A stretch of DNA of 64,000 bases from Setoptus koraiensis (lineage: Eukaryota > Arthropoda), in the NCBI GenBank assembly GCA_048013815.1, contig CM106585.1:23374001-23438000 (forward strand), written 5' to 3'. How positions within the stretch are numbered: position 1 is the first letter of the stretch; each line of letters begins with the position of its first letter. Under the pieces are notes generated by a model. It searched no databases, was not told where the DNA came from, and was given only the letters and a program-made list of their open reading frames with translations. Both the position numbers and the translations under genes were made by a program. This document shows, in pieces, positions 27,196 through 39,086 of the stretch.

Positions 27196-29009
27196 CTAAC
27201 AATATCCCGGTCCCACAATAGGTTCAGCCATAATACCTCTACTCTTTATCCTACAACGTAGTTGCTCAACCCGTTCAGAGAAATCACCGATATCTCTAAC
27301 ATCTCGCGGACTCCACAACCTTTCAGCGGTTGTTGAAGTCCTTGGCCAAACTCGGCTTATAATGTTGGTTTCGTCAACATATTCTGTCCACATGCAAGCC
27401 TCGCCTCCCAGTACCAGGTCATACTGCTCTTTATTGCCTACGAAATCTTGCGGGTCGCAATTGTAAAACTTTACCCAATCTTGGCCGTAATTGATATAGT
27501 TCATATACCAGCACGAGCTCAGAATAGCTAAATGGCCGGCTTGCGTCACCCTTGTCATTTCAGCAGTATAGCCTAGAGGGTCATTAATGTACTTCCAGAC
27601 ATGAACGATTGTACCTTTCTTTAGCTTGGCACCATTATCGAATATTTCTTGCCAAACCATGGGCACTTTCTTGTAGTACCTGAGAATATTAAGGATCCGG
27701 TAGATATAGTGTCCCTCAAGACCCTGATAGCTAGTAATGTTATTCTTATTCATCCAACTATTGATATTCGGGTTCGAAGCCCAACAACTATAATCAACTT
27801 CGTCACCACCTGCATGAAAGTACTGATCGGGGAAGACACTTGCTAATTCTTTGATGAATTTGTTCATAAAAACGTAAGTTCCAGGTTTCACTGGGTCTAT
27901 AGGTCCAACGTCACCGTTTAGTTTATCATTCTCATCATAGCAATCTGTGAGTAACTTAGGTATCACTCTCATGGCATAAGAGTGACCAGGCGTGTCAAAT
28001 TCCGGTACCACTCTGATTCCTCTCAATCTTGCATATTCCAAAATATCCGCCACATCCTGTTGAGTGTAGATCATGTTAGGCTTGAAAGCTGAAGTTTTGG
28101 ACAGCTGAGGAAACGTTTCAGACACATATGGGAACGATTGGTCATCCACAATATGCCAGTGAAAAACGTTGAGCTTGTTGTAGGACATAGCATCTAAATT
28201 TTTTCTTATGATTTCAAGAGGAATAAAGTGTCGTGCAGTATCCATCATGAATCCTCTATACCTGAACCTAGGTGCGTCATCTATGATAGTCTCATTAATA
28301 CAATACAGAGATCTAGAATCGGCTAATTTGTAAACCAACTGGGAGAATGTCTCCAAACCTCTGAGGAAACCCCAGTTGCTTGATGAAGTCAATGTTGCGC
28401 TTGGAGTGCCATTTGGTCCATTCGAATTCACTGATAGGTTATAGGATTCTATCATGAAATCATGGGGCCAGTCCTCACAGATCAAATTGTTATAATTATA
28501 ATTGTATGTTTGCGATTCCAATGTATCACCAACAGTTCTTGGTGTTACCACCAGTTGAAGTGAAGTCAAAAAGACTGAGGTAGAGTTGAAGTTATATAGA
28601 TCGGCTTCAGGCCGCTTGTATGAATACATTAAAGATTCATCATCGAAGATAAGATTTTCTCGCTTGTATCTTTCAACAGCTTTGGTTATCATGTCACATC
28701 CTGGATCGGACAACGTCCAACCGATGTCAAAGGTCTTTGAATCAATCCGTATAACATTATTTGATTTCTTGATTGAGGCAGGTTGAGGTACGACAGTGCC
28801 CTGAGCTCGCTAATAGGGGAGAAAGGTAATGTCAATCATGTGTTGGCCTTGTTATAATAGAGATTCAAAGGATGAAGCATACTTACTCTGACTGCTGTGC
28901 GTTCATATCCAAAAAGATTATTATTTCGATTGTCCGTCGACTCAACTTTTGCAGTAAAAGCCCAGGACACTTGCAAGATAAGTAGCAGAATGTTTACGAA
29001 GGCCATCAT
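27196..29009 (-). CDS. HEX: lysosomal-type beta-hexosaminidase (GH20)
   Basis: Two exons, 29009-28887 (signal peptide exon) and 28809-27196, joined in phase 0 across a 77-bp intron; about 578 residues. The first exon encodes a hydrophobic leader. The second starts with GTVVPQP, which matches the family GxVWPxP. The GH20 barrel shows RFRYRGFMMDTARHF, FHWHIVDDQSFP, PEFDTPGHS and the catalytic Asp-Glu pair in HAGGDEVD (about residues 377-378), plus GGEACMWTE. It removes terminal GlcNAc or GalNAc from glycans. Arthropods also use relatives in chitin and N-glycan trimming, and I cannot tell which applies. The same strand carries CLP1 upstream. Confidence 0.95.
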
Positions 29010-29438
29010 TTTATTAGTGGCTGTCGGGACTTGTTGATGGTAAAAATAGATGCTTCGCGCTCTTCTTTCGTAATAGTCAAACTGTAAATTAACTTCTCGA
29101 TCGTATTACGCTCAAATGAACCATGGGGTGATGGACGGGCGATCATAATAGAAGCACATCAAGTCCTTAGAAACAAAAACACCCCAACTTTGTCTTTTTC
29201 AAGCGCTAGATTAAAAGATTATGCAATCGATCACCACAAATCTATTGACCTAACATTGTAAATATAGCAAAAATAAGTTAGCAACATCAAACTGTTAACT
29301 GTAACAAACGATACTATAACTAATTTCATATCCACACATTATAACAATACAATAAATTTTCATGATACCTTATCTTTGTTCCATAGTTCGTTTACTCGGT
29401 TGGCGTATACTTTGTACTTATCACATGAAAAATCTTAG

Positions 29439-29708
29439 TTGATTGCAATCAACATTTTCTTTTCTCTAAAGCACTTGATTGTTGCCTCAGATCGCTTCTC
29501 GCGAAACTTTAGCTCATTGATTCCAATCGACAGTCTGGATGAAGAGAAACTCTCACAACAGTTGATAGATATTTCACGTAGGCGATTAGGTTTGGACAAT
29601 ATGAGAATATACCATATGTCCACTAAATACCTCAACTGTTGGTTCGCAGTACGGTCTACAGGAACTCACATTCGCCTTTGTATCATCATTGGCAAAGTAC
29701 AGAGATAA
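29439..29708 (+). CDS. uncertain short open frame between HEX and CLP1
   Basis: An open frame of about 89 codons whose codon use looks coding. It starts right after an in-frame TAG with a possible CTTAG acceptor, so it could be an exon and not a whole gene. The middle (DSLDEEKLSQQLIDISRR) looks like a real amphipathic helix. There is no early ATG and no family match. The opposite strand also has an open frame of 66 codons. It lies in the spacer between HEX and CLP1 and may be noise. Confidence 0.2.
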   Translation: MIAINIFFSLKHLIVASDRFSRNFSSLIPIDSLDEEKLSQQLIDISRRRLGLDNMRIYHMSTKYLNCWFAVRSTGTHIRLCIIIGKVQR

Positions 29709-29759
29709 GATTGTGATCACGCTATCAATTTTAGATTTTATCAGCATTTGTTTTAGAAA

Positions 29760-31145
29760 CTACTGAGCGTCCATAAATTGAACATCCGAATATAGAAGAG
29801 CATGTTCTGGCGGTAAAGGTTTGGGTTGAGGGGAGAGTATAGTGACCGTATCTTCTTCTTCGTTCACACTGGTTATGCATAAGAAACATAGCACGTTCTT
29901 TTCTAGCAATATACTCTTGTCATCTTGCAGCTCTTCGATTTTCGCATAAGATACAGCAATAATGTGATGCAGTAAATCTGTAGATAAGCTTTCTATGGAT
30001 GACACCTTCAATTGATTGTCCTGAGTCTTAGTACCCAGTGGCATGAGTGAGTCAGGTAGCATTAGCGATGGATTACCTATCCTATATAAAATATTCTTTA
30101 GGTGAGAGAATTTTAGTTCGAACGTGGCCGGATACAAACGATCATTTGTTCTTCCATAAAAGTATTCCCTAATACGCTCATTCCTAGCCTCTATTTTTGC
30201 TTCTGGTGGTGAAATCGTGACACCACCGGATTTGGGTGTGAGAATCACTTTTGTATCATCAATTAAATCTTTCTGAAGATCATTGTGCAGTTGATCGTCA
30301 TCTATGACTAAAATAATAGTAGGTCGAAATGACTTGCATGCCTTGATTAGAGCTTTGTAACCTGACTCATCATAACTAAGCCCACAAGTGTTGATGACCG
30401 CTCCAGATTGCTTACTTTTACGGTCTTGCTCCAATTTTTTGTGTACAATTTTGGCCATGTTATCCATGAGTGTCTCATAAAGCAATGTATTCTTATTGGC
30501 TCTGTCAACGGCCGGCGTTAAATGTCCAAATGGCAAAAGCATGGAAGAGGACAAAGAGAATCCTTCTTCGATATCAATTGGCGATTCTACAGACAAAGCT
30601 CCCACAGTTCCCGGTAGACCTATCTGACCTTGACCAGGGTCTAAATCTACAAATATGGGTGTTCGACCACGACGAGTGGCGTAATTTAGTAATATCCTAC
30701 ATAGGGTTGACTTGCCCACATTACTACGTCCACATACAAGACAAACGGGCGATGGAGTTTGTGGGGTATCCTGAGCTGATTCCGGGTTAAGCTCCTGAGT
30801 TTGCGAGTCATTCTGTTGGTGTTGTTGCTGGAGTTGTTGTTTTCGCTTTTGTTCTAACTCTATCCGATGACGTTCCTGGTCTAATAATCCATGTACATTC
30901 AAGTAGAAGCTATTGGGTGTTTCGCGACCAACATAAATGCTTTTGGGTTCGCCAGTTACTTCAATCGTTGCACCTTGATAGGTGAAGGCGGCCATTTTTA
31001 GTCCTGATGAAATGGTATACGATTTATTGATGAGCATCTCAGTTCCAAATATCTCCGCGGTTCCCCTACGGAGCTCCAGCTGGATGGGAACATTTCCAAC
31101 TTGAAATCTCAATTCTTGGCCCTCTTCTAGATCGTAGGTTATCAT
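29760..31145 (-). CDS. CLP1: polynucleotide 5'-hydroxyl-kinase CLP1
   Basis: One exon, 461 residues. The N-terminal domain begins with the LEEGQELRFQV pattern. The P-loop kinase domain has GRSNVGKST at residues 139-147, followed by CRILLNYATR, DLDPGQGQIGLPG and the NTCGL segment. The C-terminal domain follows. CLP1 phosphorylates RNA 5' ends in tRNA splicing and belongs to pre-mRNA cleavage factor II. A Gln-rich insert (about residues 97-130) between the N-domain and the P-loop explains why it is longer than the human protein of 425 residues. The gene lies on the same strand as HEX and the exchanger. Confidence 0.95.
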   Translation of the reverse strand: MITYDLEEGQELRFQVGNVPIQLELRRGTAEIFGTEMLINKSYTISSGLKMAAFTYQGATIEVTGEPKSIYVGRETPNSFYLNVHGLLDQERHRIELEQKRKQQLQQQHQQNDSQTQELNPESAQDTPQTPSPVCLVCGRSNVGKSTLCRILLNYATRRGRTPIFVDLDPGQGQIGLPGTVGALSVESPIDIEEGFSLSSSMLLPFGHLTPAVDRANKNTLLYETLMDNMAKIVHKKLEQDRKSKQSGAVINTCGLSYDESGYKALIKACKSFRPTIILVIDDDQLHNDLQKDLIDDTKVILTPKSGGVTISPPEAKIEARNERIREYFYGRTNDRLYPATFELKFSHLKNILYRIGNPSLMLPDSLMPLGTKTQDNQLKVSSIESLSTDLLHHIIAVSYAKIEELQDDKSILLEKNVLCFLCITSVNEEEDTVTILSPQPKPLPPEHALLYSDVQFMDAQ

Positions 31146-31623
31146 GGTAGATTCTTTATTTAGATCGAACAGGACGAAGACAACATCAAAACTATCTAAA
31201 TTTGTTATTTAATATCTGCTAATATAAAATTATCGGTGGGGAGATAGCAAATGAATAAATATTTGCACCAATAAAGGGGTGATTTCATTCACAACATGCC
31301 GGTGATCAGGCGAAACAACATGTGTTTTTCTCTGGGAGCGACACACGGAAAAATCCCGCACATGCTGTCCCAAATTCCACATACACGAACATGAAAATCC
31401 CCTGGATATTCTTGGGGCAAAATGATGTTTCATTTTTTCGTGTCTGGTGTTCCTGCAGAGACTCTTTGGCTAACTTTCAACCGTTTTCACGATTTCTTCC
31501 TTTTGGCAACCGATTAATGATTTCTACCCGAACACTATTTGTTTGTAACTGCTTTCTTGCTAGTTCATGGTAACAAAGAATTGTTAATCTATAAACTTAT
31601 AATGTCTCCAGAGCTGCGCGCCA

Positions 31624-34600
31624 TCAGTAGGTGGTATCGCTACTCATAGAGAAACTGATTATACTCTGCAAGCCATTTACGCTATGGCGAGTTCGAGAGA
31701 TGCTGATACGTTTCGATGATTCTTGACCCAAACCCGACCTCATGTCTGTCCCGGTTTTGTGGCGTTCTTTTGAAGCTATTCGAGCCTGCGATGAAAGACC
31801 GTCCTTTACTTCTTTGCTAGAACGCATTTCTATATATTGCCTTTCCAATTTTTCGGAAAGTTTTGGGTCTAGCCCTTTTCCAATATTCATAGATCCGTGT
31901 TCACGTTTGGGAATAGTGTTTACCAGTTGAGCTTGTTGGGGAATGTCACTTCTTATGTTTGGCTGATAACCAGGAACTATCCTATTGGACGGCTTTACAG
32001 AACTGGGTTTGCTATCAACTCTGGCATTCACTGGATAAGTGGAGTTTTGTCTTCTACCAATCACAGTTTTATGTTTCACATGATTAAGGTGATTGATTTC
32101 AAAAGACGAAACTGATGATGACGATAGATATTGTTGATGTACGTCGCTATCAAACAATTTCTTTTTGTGACGCAATTGAGCTGTATTAATATGATGATCA
32201 TTACTGTACCATAAATCAAGATCTGATAACCGTTGGCTTTTTTGTCTAGATGCAGTTGGCTCTGATTCTTTAGAGGTTAGATCATCGAGATCTCTACCAG
32301 AGGATGATGATTGTTCATTCGGATTATTCAACTCAGGTCCTCTCGAACTGTCTTTTGTTCTAGAATGGTGTTGTAGAAACACTTTTTGGTCGCAATTAAT
32401 AGAGCTACCCTTCTTGTCATCTGAATGTATGGATGCTCTTGCATTTATGGTCGGACTCACACGATTCTTGTTGATTGACCTCTTCACATTCGGGGTGTGC
32501 TGCTTCTTACTTCGACTAGCTTGGTGCAGCGACAATCGATTGTTAATATCCTCCGCTACTAGACGCTCGAGTAACTTATTGTCTATCGGCTGTTTAATAT
32601 TAGATCTGCGATGATAATCGAAATCTCTTCGCTGTTCCATACCGGGTCTAACTTTGGTTTCTTCAACTGTACGCTGAATTTCAATCGGTCTTCGCTCATC
32701 TATGGGCCTTGTGATAAGGTTTGGTTGAACTTGTTGCTCGCTACTGTTCTCAAAGTTCGATAGTTGATTAGAACGTGTCATCGACTGCTCTTTGATGCTA
32801 TTGCTTGTCAATGTTGTTCTTCTAAGAGATCTCCTGAGTATATCGATATTTTGCATAGCATGCAAATGATCTATGGCCTGTTTATCAAGAATGTCGCTCA
32901 TGCTGAGTTCGTTATATTTAATTAATAGCCAATTAGTGCGAGCCTCACGCTTAGTTAGCCAAGGTTTGATGTGCAACTCATTGAAGTCCATAAATCTTCC
33001 ATACATAGTTTTGTTATATCCCATGAGACAATCTAGACCTCTTATGAGATGATCGTTCATTTTATATTGAATTCTAAAAAAAATGGGGGCCGTTGGTTCG
33101 ATTTCGCGTCTAATATTTAAGGCCAATATTATGGGTTTTGTCAGATTTCCCTAGATTAGGAGTTGAACAATAAAATAGTGCCCAGAACAATTAAACATTG
33201 CACCAGCCACTACTTATCAGTTTTAGTGCATAGGAGGTAGAGTTTGATTTTTGTCAAACAGATAACTCCACTTACAATTATAATTATGGAAAGCGCTATG
33301 ATGATCATAATAGTTCGCGCGAACAATATTTGATGTTTGCCTTGCCTTCGTTCTGTCACTTGAACAGTCAAAGCAAAGGCGATAGATCCTTTGAGACCGC
33401 CAATTGCCATCATCAATTGCTCATGGAAAGTTACTTTTGCTTGTGCACCATAGCACCTATTGAAAACTAGAGACAATGCCAGAACAACTTGATAACAGTG
33501 GGCAGGATTGATGAGTAAGTAACACCTCCTATCTGATTTATATTTAAAGATCACCACTATCATGATAGATTATAGAAGATTTGGAGAGTTAGATAGAAAA
33601 AGATGTTCACTTACCGAAAAAACGGTAGAAGATTGTCAAAATGGTGAGCGTGGCAATGAATTTGTAGTTCCAGATATAGTATCCCTCCAAAAAATTGGTA
33701 TTCTTGTCTGATGTCGCTGCTGTTGTATGATATGTGTGCGTCATTGCTTCCTTCGAACTATTATCAACAAGCTCGATGCCAATCAAGGTATATATTAATG
33801 TATCGCTCATAGTTTTCATTCCAGATAGCACATCTAAAACGGCTACCTGCGATCTATAAGATAGATTGTGTTTGATATATTGGTCTTGTAAGAGGCCAAA
33901 TGTTATCATTGTGATTATAGGTGATATGCCTAGAGAATCTGAAACAATGTAGGAGGTATAGGCTATAGTGATAACTACTACGGTTTCGATGATATTCAGT
34001 CTAGCGCCTCTATAGCGTCCACCCGCGAAGGTACTTTGACTTGTCAATAACAAGGCCAGCAAAGCGAATAGTAGACCTATGACTATGGCTCCAACGAACA
34101 TTATGAAAAATGTTATACAGGCAGTATAAATACGTACTACAGTCACTCTTCCATCATCCAGGAAACCACTCACCAATTCGTTCAGGGCTACGACCACGGC
34201 ATCTGAATTTTCGAAAGATAGACAAAATATATAGTAGTGTTCCTTGTGATATTAGTGACCAAAGAAATCTTCGCGGACATATCACTGTTAAACATTATTT
34301 CATTGATTCGTATATTTCACTGTTGCTTACTATTGATTAAACTTTCGCCCGTGATCAAATAGTACAATTTTTTGTCAATGCTTATCTCTCGCGCCAAAGA
34401 TTGTATAGTATTGAGGTCCAATGAACTGAGTATTGTTCCCAACAGCATACATTCTGCGGGAACCAAATTCAAATGTATGCTAGAAATAGAAGTGTTCGCT
34501 TCGTTGCGGAGAGATTCATTTTTGTCACTTTTTAATAAGCTTTGATCAAACAAATCGCTTTGCCCAAAACCATAGATTGTAGACCCTAAGAGTACTGCAT

Positions 34601-35600
34601 TGAATAGTGTCCCCTAAATAGATACGATGAATAGAAAGAATCAGAATAGATTGCGATAATTTATGATACCTCTTAGATAATCTGTCGCTGAGTTATATCT
34701 GTAACTTACAATGATTGAATGTGTTAATATTGGAAAGATAACAAGAAAAAACGATCTTTTTCCAAGAGATAATGAATTCTCTATGATGATTCTGATTATA
34801 ATCAAGAGGAGAGAGCTTTCTATATTAACAGTTCATTTTTTGTTCAAGTGATTGTCGTGTTCTTTCCCATTGGACTACTTACGAGGGCAGAAAAAAGTAA
34901 AAGTATATTCTTGAGTTTAACTTTGGTATTAGGTGATTATGAGGTATATACTGTGCAATCATTCCCCAGAACACGCCAAATACGATGAGTATTCTACATG
35001 CAAAAGAGGTAAATCGAAAATATCAATTAGAGATCTTTTCTCGAGCAAGTGCTTATTGTTTTTTGGTTATGATACTCACGTAGATTCGTTGATCTTATTG
35101 TTGAGTATCGTAAACCTTGTATACAGCACTTTCATTAGAGTTACACAAATTATAAAACCACAATATATCAAAATCCTGTAGACGGTGCCAACACTTTGAT
35201 TGTGCTGTGAGTCGTTCGGAACTTGACTAGACTTTGGTGGTACTACTACAACTGGTGTGTCTATTCCGGGTAGTGTTGTTGTTTCTACTTTAGTATTATT
35301 TGAATCATTGGACACCTCGGTGGGACTAGATAGAATTGTGTTGTTTTTATCACCATCAGATGATGTGAAATTGTAATTGTTATTCTCTGAATCATTTGGA
35401 TCAGATTGCTCATTGTTATTGTCGTTATTGAAGTTGACAGGTGTTGTACCAGGAATTTTCGGAAACGATATATTTTTGGTATAATCCTCAAGCATACCAT
35501 GACGAAAAGAGTTCCTACTTCCGTTAGCCAACTCAAATTCTAAGATGAAAGAAGCACAGATCAATGACACAATAATTCTAGTTGTCTTTATAAAAAACAT
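31624..35600 (-). CDS. Na+/H+ exchanger family (SLC9A-like) paralogue with altered ion-site residues
   Basis: Seven exons in transcript order: 35600-35080, 34993-34883, 34815-34710, 34613-34331, 34202-33615, 33487-33276, 33150-31624. The phases agree and the total is 1115 residues. A signal peptide and an Asn-rich extracellular segment precede the membrane domain. Family marks are the LIVFG segment, FFLP, GTLFNA, GESLIN, ITFGLL, FHEQLMMAIGGLKGSIAFAL and GNLTKPI, followed by a basic regulatory tail of about 500 residues. SLC9 proteins swap Na+ for H+ at plasma or organelle membranes. Odd: the ESLLND motif reads ESLINN, with Asn341 where NHE1 has Asp267, and GLRGA reads GLKGS. The DPVAVLA motif before it is also not preserved. 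It may be a divergent or inactive exchanger. The Asn is formed across the exon 4/5 junction (A|AT). Confidence 0.85.
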
Positions 35601-36295
35601 GACGCGTTCACAATTGATTGACAAAAAGGTGATAGATAGCGACACTGTCTATTTCTTATAGTTATCCCAATGTCTGTTAATTGATCGGCCACCTGATAAA
35701 TTTCCTGTTTCATTTTAAGAGCTCAGCTTGATATTTTCACTATGAGATGTATTTTACCAAATCAACGACGTTGAATGACCCTTCATGAACTCCGTGCGTT
35801 GAATCGCCCTCTTGCCACAGATTAGATTCGCATCAGTGATTGGCATTAGTGGGAACCAGAGCACGCGATCAATCAATTAGAAGATAGCGTTCGTGGAGTT
35901 ATGATTCAACTGTTTTGACCATTTGCAAGATTGCAAAACAAACATGAGCCCGCCAAGCTTCATTGATGTCATAATATGACAAATGATTGTGATTTAGAAG
36001 TTCAGCGAAGGGAAATTATATTGCCGGATGGAGTGACAATCAGGTATGAGTCGTGCCATCAATCAGTCAGATGAATTCATCATCGCCAACTAATTAAATG
36101 TATTAATAGTATTGGTATTCGGAGTCAAAGAAATCAGAGCAAAGCGAGTCCATTGTATCATGTAGTCAGAAAAAGTTGGTATGTAATCAGAGAATGATTA
36201 TGTTTAATGTTAGTTCGTCGAGAAGTAGTATAGCCAATTTATCTCGAGAATTCCATCGACGGGAACAAAATATTCAAAATTTGATTGCATTGAAT
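35601..36295. other. spacer between exchanger and PES1
   Basis: About 700 bp between the exchanger start and the PES1 stop, both on the minus strand. It must hold the exchanger promoter and the PES1 3' end. I see no further gene. Confidence 0.5.
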
Positions 36296-38351
36296 TCATC
36301 TTTTGGCCATTTTATGTTCGAACTTCTTTTGACTTTTCTGACGCTGATTAACGGAATCAACAACTTTTCGTTTGTTGCGTAATTTTTCAACTTTCCTTTT
36401 CTTCTCACGACGAGTCTTGGTAATTCTATCATACAAACGTTTCTTCTTTTTGGGAATCATCATGACACCCATCCTCTTATGTTCAGCTTCTTCTTCTTCT
36501 TCTAGCTTCTTTTTGTCGACCAACATCAGCTTTCCAGGTTTAACATTCATCGCCGCACGAGACTTGGATTTGTTGCTGTCCCTCTCCTTCTTTCTAAGCT
36601 TCTTTTCGCGGTTTTTCACTGTGTTAGCATTGGTCAAGACCTCTCTTGAAACTTTCTTGTTGCCAAACTCATCCACTTCATTAAATTCGGAATTAGCAAC
36701 GAGTTTTTGTCTCTTAACATTGATAGGTTTAGTAACTGCTTCAGCTTTAGTGTCTTCTGCCTCACTGTCTTCTTCATTTACTTCAAATTCACTATCAGGA
36801 CCTTCGCTCACATTACCATCTTTGACATTCTGTTCGTCCAACTTTTCCGATTCATATCTTTTACGTATCTCATCCATCTTGATTTTGTCAGGGGGAACAT
36901 AGTCTCCCTTCTTTTCAGCGACAAATGGAGACAAATGAGGTGGCAACTTTGATCCTGGAAAGTATTCTTGAGCAGGCAGTAACATGCGGTTGTTGACAGA
37001 GTCAAACACCCATTGTGGTTGAACATAAATTCGATTAAGACGCTTCTCACGTACGGTATCTCTATCAATGATATGATGAGTGATAGACTCATCAGACTCG
37101 TCAAATGTTGCTCCAGGGAAAACACTACTGTCCCAAGAGACTTCACCGCTAAAACTTCGGATAACAAATGTTAGCGATTCGCGAGGAACTTCTCTGTTCA
37201 AAAAGAATTTTAATCCTTTGAAGAGATTTTCTAGCGCCAGAGTTTGATGAAAGCTAAGTTGATTGCTATTGACAGCTGAAGTGTCATCTTGGTCTTGAAA
37301 AGAGTCTACTTGTTGGTCCATGCTTTCCGCATTTGATACAGATTTGTTATTTATAGTTTTGATGGGCTTGTTCAGTGTGGACACAAGTTCATTTCTAGTT
37401 TCATATTCATTACCATCATCGTCGTCCTCACCGGGTCTGATTTTGGTTTTGCCAGCCACAACAGCATCTTTCAATTTGCCAATTTCTATCTGTGGGGGAT
37501 AAATTGCGTTGATGTTTCTGTAAAGTTTGAAATTGATGAAGCCTAATAGTGTAATATAGAACTCTGTAAATGTGCGCATAACATTTAAATCTACATTTGA
37601 GACTCTCTGATTTGAGAATTGTGTTTAGTAAAGATTTTCGTGATTAGTTGTATTATTATACTGTGAGATCAAAAAGGGGATTGAGACTAATTGTATATCA
37701 ACTTACATCTATCACAAAATGATGTGGAACGACCCAAGTGACGGTTTGGCCGGCAATATCTGCCTGATAGTAATAGCCTTTTATGGATATGAATACCTTC
37801 CGTAAGCTGTGACTATGTATGACAAAGTGCATAAATTCTATTGTTAATCTTCTACTCATGTCAATGATTTCATCCGGTCTACCACCTCCCTTGGCGAACA
37901 TAGAGAATAGGAAGCACATACTGAGGGCATCATCACAATCTCGTAGAGCGTCTACGAATCTAGGGTATCTTTCTTTAACGACATCATTCAGCCTATAGAT
38001 AGGCTCTGTTTCTTTTACTCGGTTAAGTTTCTCTAGATCGTGACGTCCCTTAGCTTTTGAAATACGCTTCATGAAAACTTTGAAGTCCCAGAATTTATGC
38101 ACAATGGGTTCATGCATTAGATGCTGTATATCGTTGGTGAAATAATAGGTTTTGTGGCGTGAATTTCCCTTGGTGACCTTTGTTTTGTTTTTGGGTTCCA
38201 CCGGGTACACACCCTTGAGAATACATAGTCTTCTAAAATCTTTAAGTGAGAGCTGTAATTTGCGGACGGCAGCTGCTCTCGACAAGTAGGCCTTAGCTAA
38301 GCCAGTCTTCCTCCTCTCTTTTACTTTACGTTTGGATAATTTTTTCACCAT
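36296..38351 (-). CDS. PES1: Pescadillo, ribosome biogenesis factor
   Basis: Two exons, 38351-37707 and 37606-36296, joined in phase 0 (GAT|GTAAGT to TCAG|AGA), give about 651 residues. The N-terminal Pescadillo domain (LSLKDFRRLCILKGVYP, HEPIVHKFWD, MRTFTEFYITLLGFINFKLY) is followed by a BRCT domain (about residues 330-430) containing a WVFDSVN-like segment. An acidic stretch and a very basic coiled-coil C-terminus complete it. Pescadillo works with BOP1 and WDR12 in the nucleolus to mature 28S and 5.8S rRNA and the 60S subunit. It is longer than the human protein (588 residues) because of acidic and linker inserts. Its ATG is only 26 bp after the RPP14 stop. Confidence 0.95.
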
Positions 38352-38377
38352 TCTTGCCCCTTTATTACTTTATTATG
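38352..38377 (-). promoter_or_regulatory. 26-bp RPP14-PES1 gap with two AATAAA signals
   Basis: Read on the minus strand, the gap between the RPP14 stop and the PES1 start contains two AATAAA hexamers (38369-38374 and 38361-38366). RPP14 mRNA would therefore be cut inside the PES1 leader or coding start. Confidence 0.7.
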
Positions 38378-38749
38378 TTAAATTAATAATGTGGGTGTTT
38401 GAGCTACTTTCTTGATGCAAAAGCGACAGTCCTGGCTCTTCCACGTGCCGAACAAGATTAAACTGGTGACAACTCTCGTATAGTGCACTGTCTTGAATCT
38501 TATCAACGCCTTGTATTGAGATAACTCAGAGGAAAATTTCAAGACGGTAACTTCATTAGCTATATCACCTTGAATTGTTTGGATCGCCGTGGCTACAAGA
38601 AATTTGAATTCTTTCTCCTCCAATGCGTGATGTTTTTCTCTGAATGTTAGTTCAATATCTGCGAACATGTGATGATGTTTAATAGTATTGTTACTCATTA
38701 CTCTGGGGGAAACGGATGAATAATCATTGATAAAATGATCATGAAACAT
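38378..38749 (-). CDS. RPP14: ribonuclease P/MRP subunit RPP14
   Basis: One exon, 123 residues from the first ATG. An ATG at residue 18 (MSNNT) is an alternative start and gives about 106 residues. The Pop5/Rpp14 fold is recognisable by the ADIELTF start, a helix (FKFLVATAIQTI), the VTVLKF strand, ALIRFK, and the VTSLILFG segment followed by CRFCIKKVAQTP, which matches the animal RPP14 end. RPP14 is a subunit of nuclear RNase P, which trims tRNA 5' leaders. In vertebrates RPP14 lies on a two-cistron mRNA with a mitochondrial dehydratase gene; here its close downstream neighbour is PES1 instead. Confidence 0.8.
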   Translation of the reverse strand: MFHDHFINDYSSVSPRVMSNNTIKHHHMFADIELTFREKHHALEEKEFKFLVATAIQTIQGDIANEVTVLKFSSELSQYKALIRFKTVHYTRVVTSLILFGTWKSQDCRFCIKKVAQTPTLLI

Positions 38750-39086
38750 TTAAATAATAATAAATAAATCGGGTCGCCAACGTGTTTCAAGAACCACACG
38801 AGCTACAAGTGCACCAAAAAAGTCATGCTGCTTCTCAAAACATCGGCGCTATATTCAAATTAACATTTAACTCAAAGTGATCGGAGGAGTTTCCTCCCCG
38901 AGGAGCACGCACAGAGAAGAAGAAAATCATTGCTTCCCGAAAACCTATGTAATTGTTCAGTATTCGATGCTGACGAGGAGTCCCTCCTCCCCAAAAGAGT
39001 AGTCAAATATCAATCTAGTCAAATATTGTTATTATTGTAAAATATTGTGGAAGCTAGTCCAAATCTTTAATATCACAGTAGTACTA
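38750..39086. other. spacer between RPP14 and PAXBP1-like gene
   Basis: About 340 bp with no gene seen. It contains a GAGGAG...CTCCTCCCC motif twice (near 38883-38905 and 38975-38995), read as a short inverted or direct repeat. It must hold the RPP14 promoter. Confidence 0.4.

Noticed and set aside
36372..36902. 176-codon plus-strand Ser/Phe/Leu-rich frame
   Set aside because: Antisense of the acidic and basic Lys/Glu-rich tail of PES1.
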